The position numbers and the translations under genes were made by a program. Below, piece after piece: positions 5,742 to 5,905 of a stretch of 5,905 nucleotides of DNA (position 1 is its first letter; each line of letters opens with the position of its first letter). The notes below the pieces were generated by a model. The model worked only from the letters and a program-made list of their open reading frames with translations, had not been told where the DNA came from and did not search any database. Source of the DNA: DASWIG01 sp036397835 (GTDB lineage Bacteria; Acidobacteriota; Thermoanaerobaculia; Multivoradales; J023); contig DASWIG010000699.1 in NCBI GenBank assembly GCA_036397835.1, positions 1 to 5,905 on the forward strand, written 5' to 3'.

Positions 5742-5905
5742 TCATGTCGGGCTCGGCGAAGACGACCTCCGGCATCTCGGCGAGCCGATTGGCGATCGCC
5801 AGCACGTCGATTCCCGAGCGGTCGTGGGTGGCCACCTTGAAGGCGTTGCCCAGGCTGCGGGCGAACGGCTCGCGGCTCGCGCCCTCGGCGCCCGCTTCCC
5901 GCAGA
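5728..5905 (-). pseudogene. Subtilase propeptide end (inhibitor I9-like), partial, runs off the window
   Basis: This minus-strand frame enters from beyond base 5905 and reads FARSLGNAFKVATHDRSG, then VLAIANRLAEMPEVVFAEPD and MIVEE, with TGA at 5728-5730. A run of 'anrLaempeVvfAEPD' directly before the mature enzyme is the signature of the subtilase propeptide, which acts as an intramolecular chaperone and inhibitor. The mature domain should follow within a few dozen residues, but here the frame stops and the next subtilase sequence starts mid-domain in another frame. This piece has the high GC of the main genome, while the catalytic fragment is lower in GC. The two may therefore come from different subtilase genes. 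Confidence 0.75.

Overview
The window is a high-GC bacterial segment. Most of it looks near 70% GC by eye, with strong G/C bias at third codon positions. It has two intact chromosomal genes in the middle and broken or mosaic material at both ends. An environmental, possibly Acidobacteriota-type genome is my inference. It rests on the ECF sigma start region, the TGTAACC/GTCTA-type ECF promoter, and a secreted subtilase ending in a DGFETGDTSRWS-type tail. The lineage call is weak because no marker gene is present.

Layout. 1-418 (minus): ECF sigma factor with region 2 intact but no region 4. Near position 75 the sequence passes out of frame into coding-like sequence of another protein. 419-683: divergent intergenic region with an ECF-type promoter facing the sigma gene. 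684-2186 (plus): complete soluble hybrid histidine kinase (PAS, HisKA, HATPase, receiver). 2186-2287: large dimeric palindrome between convergent genes, probably a dispersed repeat that also works as a bidirectional terminator. 2291-4198 (minus): complete biosynthetic arginine decarboxylase (SpeA) with a TTG start, a good Shine-Dalgarno and a sigma70-like promoter. 4199-4552: no intact gene, but two out-of-frame protein-like remnants on the minus strand. 4531-5253 (minus): short secreted protein with a signal peptide and an IPTL-CTERM-like sorting tail. 5280-5741 (minus): C-terminal piece of a subtilisin-family protease carrying the catalytic serine. 5728-5905 (minus): the end of a subtilase propeptide in another frame, running off the window.

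Function. The kinase and SpeA are convergent and share only the terminator-like palindrome, so nothing ties them to one pathway. SpeA converts arginine to agmatine, the first step of polyamine synthesis. The sigma factor probably drives its own transcription. The secreted protein and the subtilase fragment lie 26 bases apart in the same direction and look like one exported unit.

The most notable property is mosaicism. About 4.55-5.73 kb has lower GC and looser codon use than its surroundings, and a broken coding sequence sits at each edge. The sigma gene also breaks near base 75. Rearrangement or mis-assembly would explain this better than a new functional system, and I see no convincing undescribed system here.
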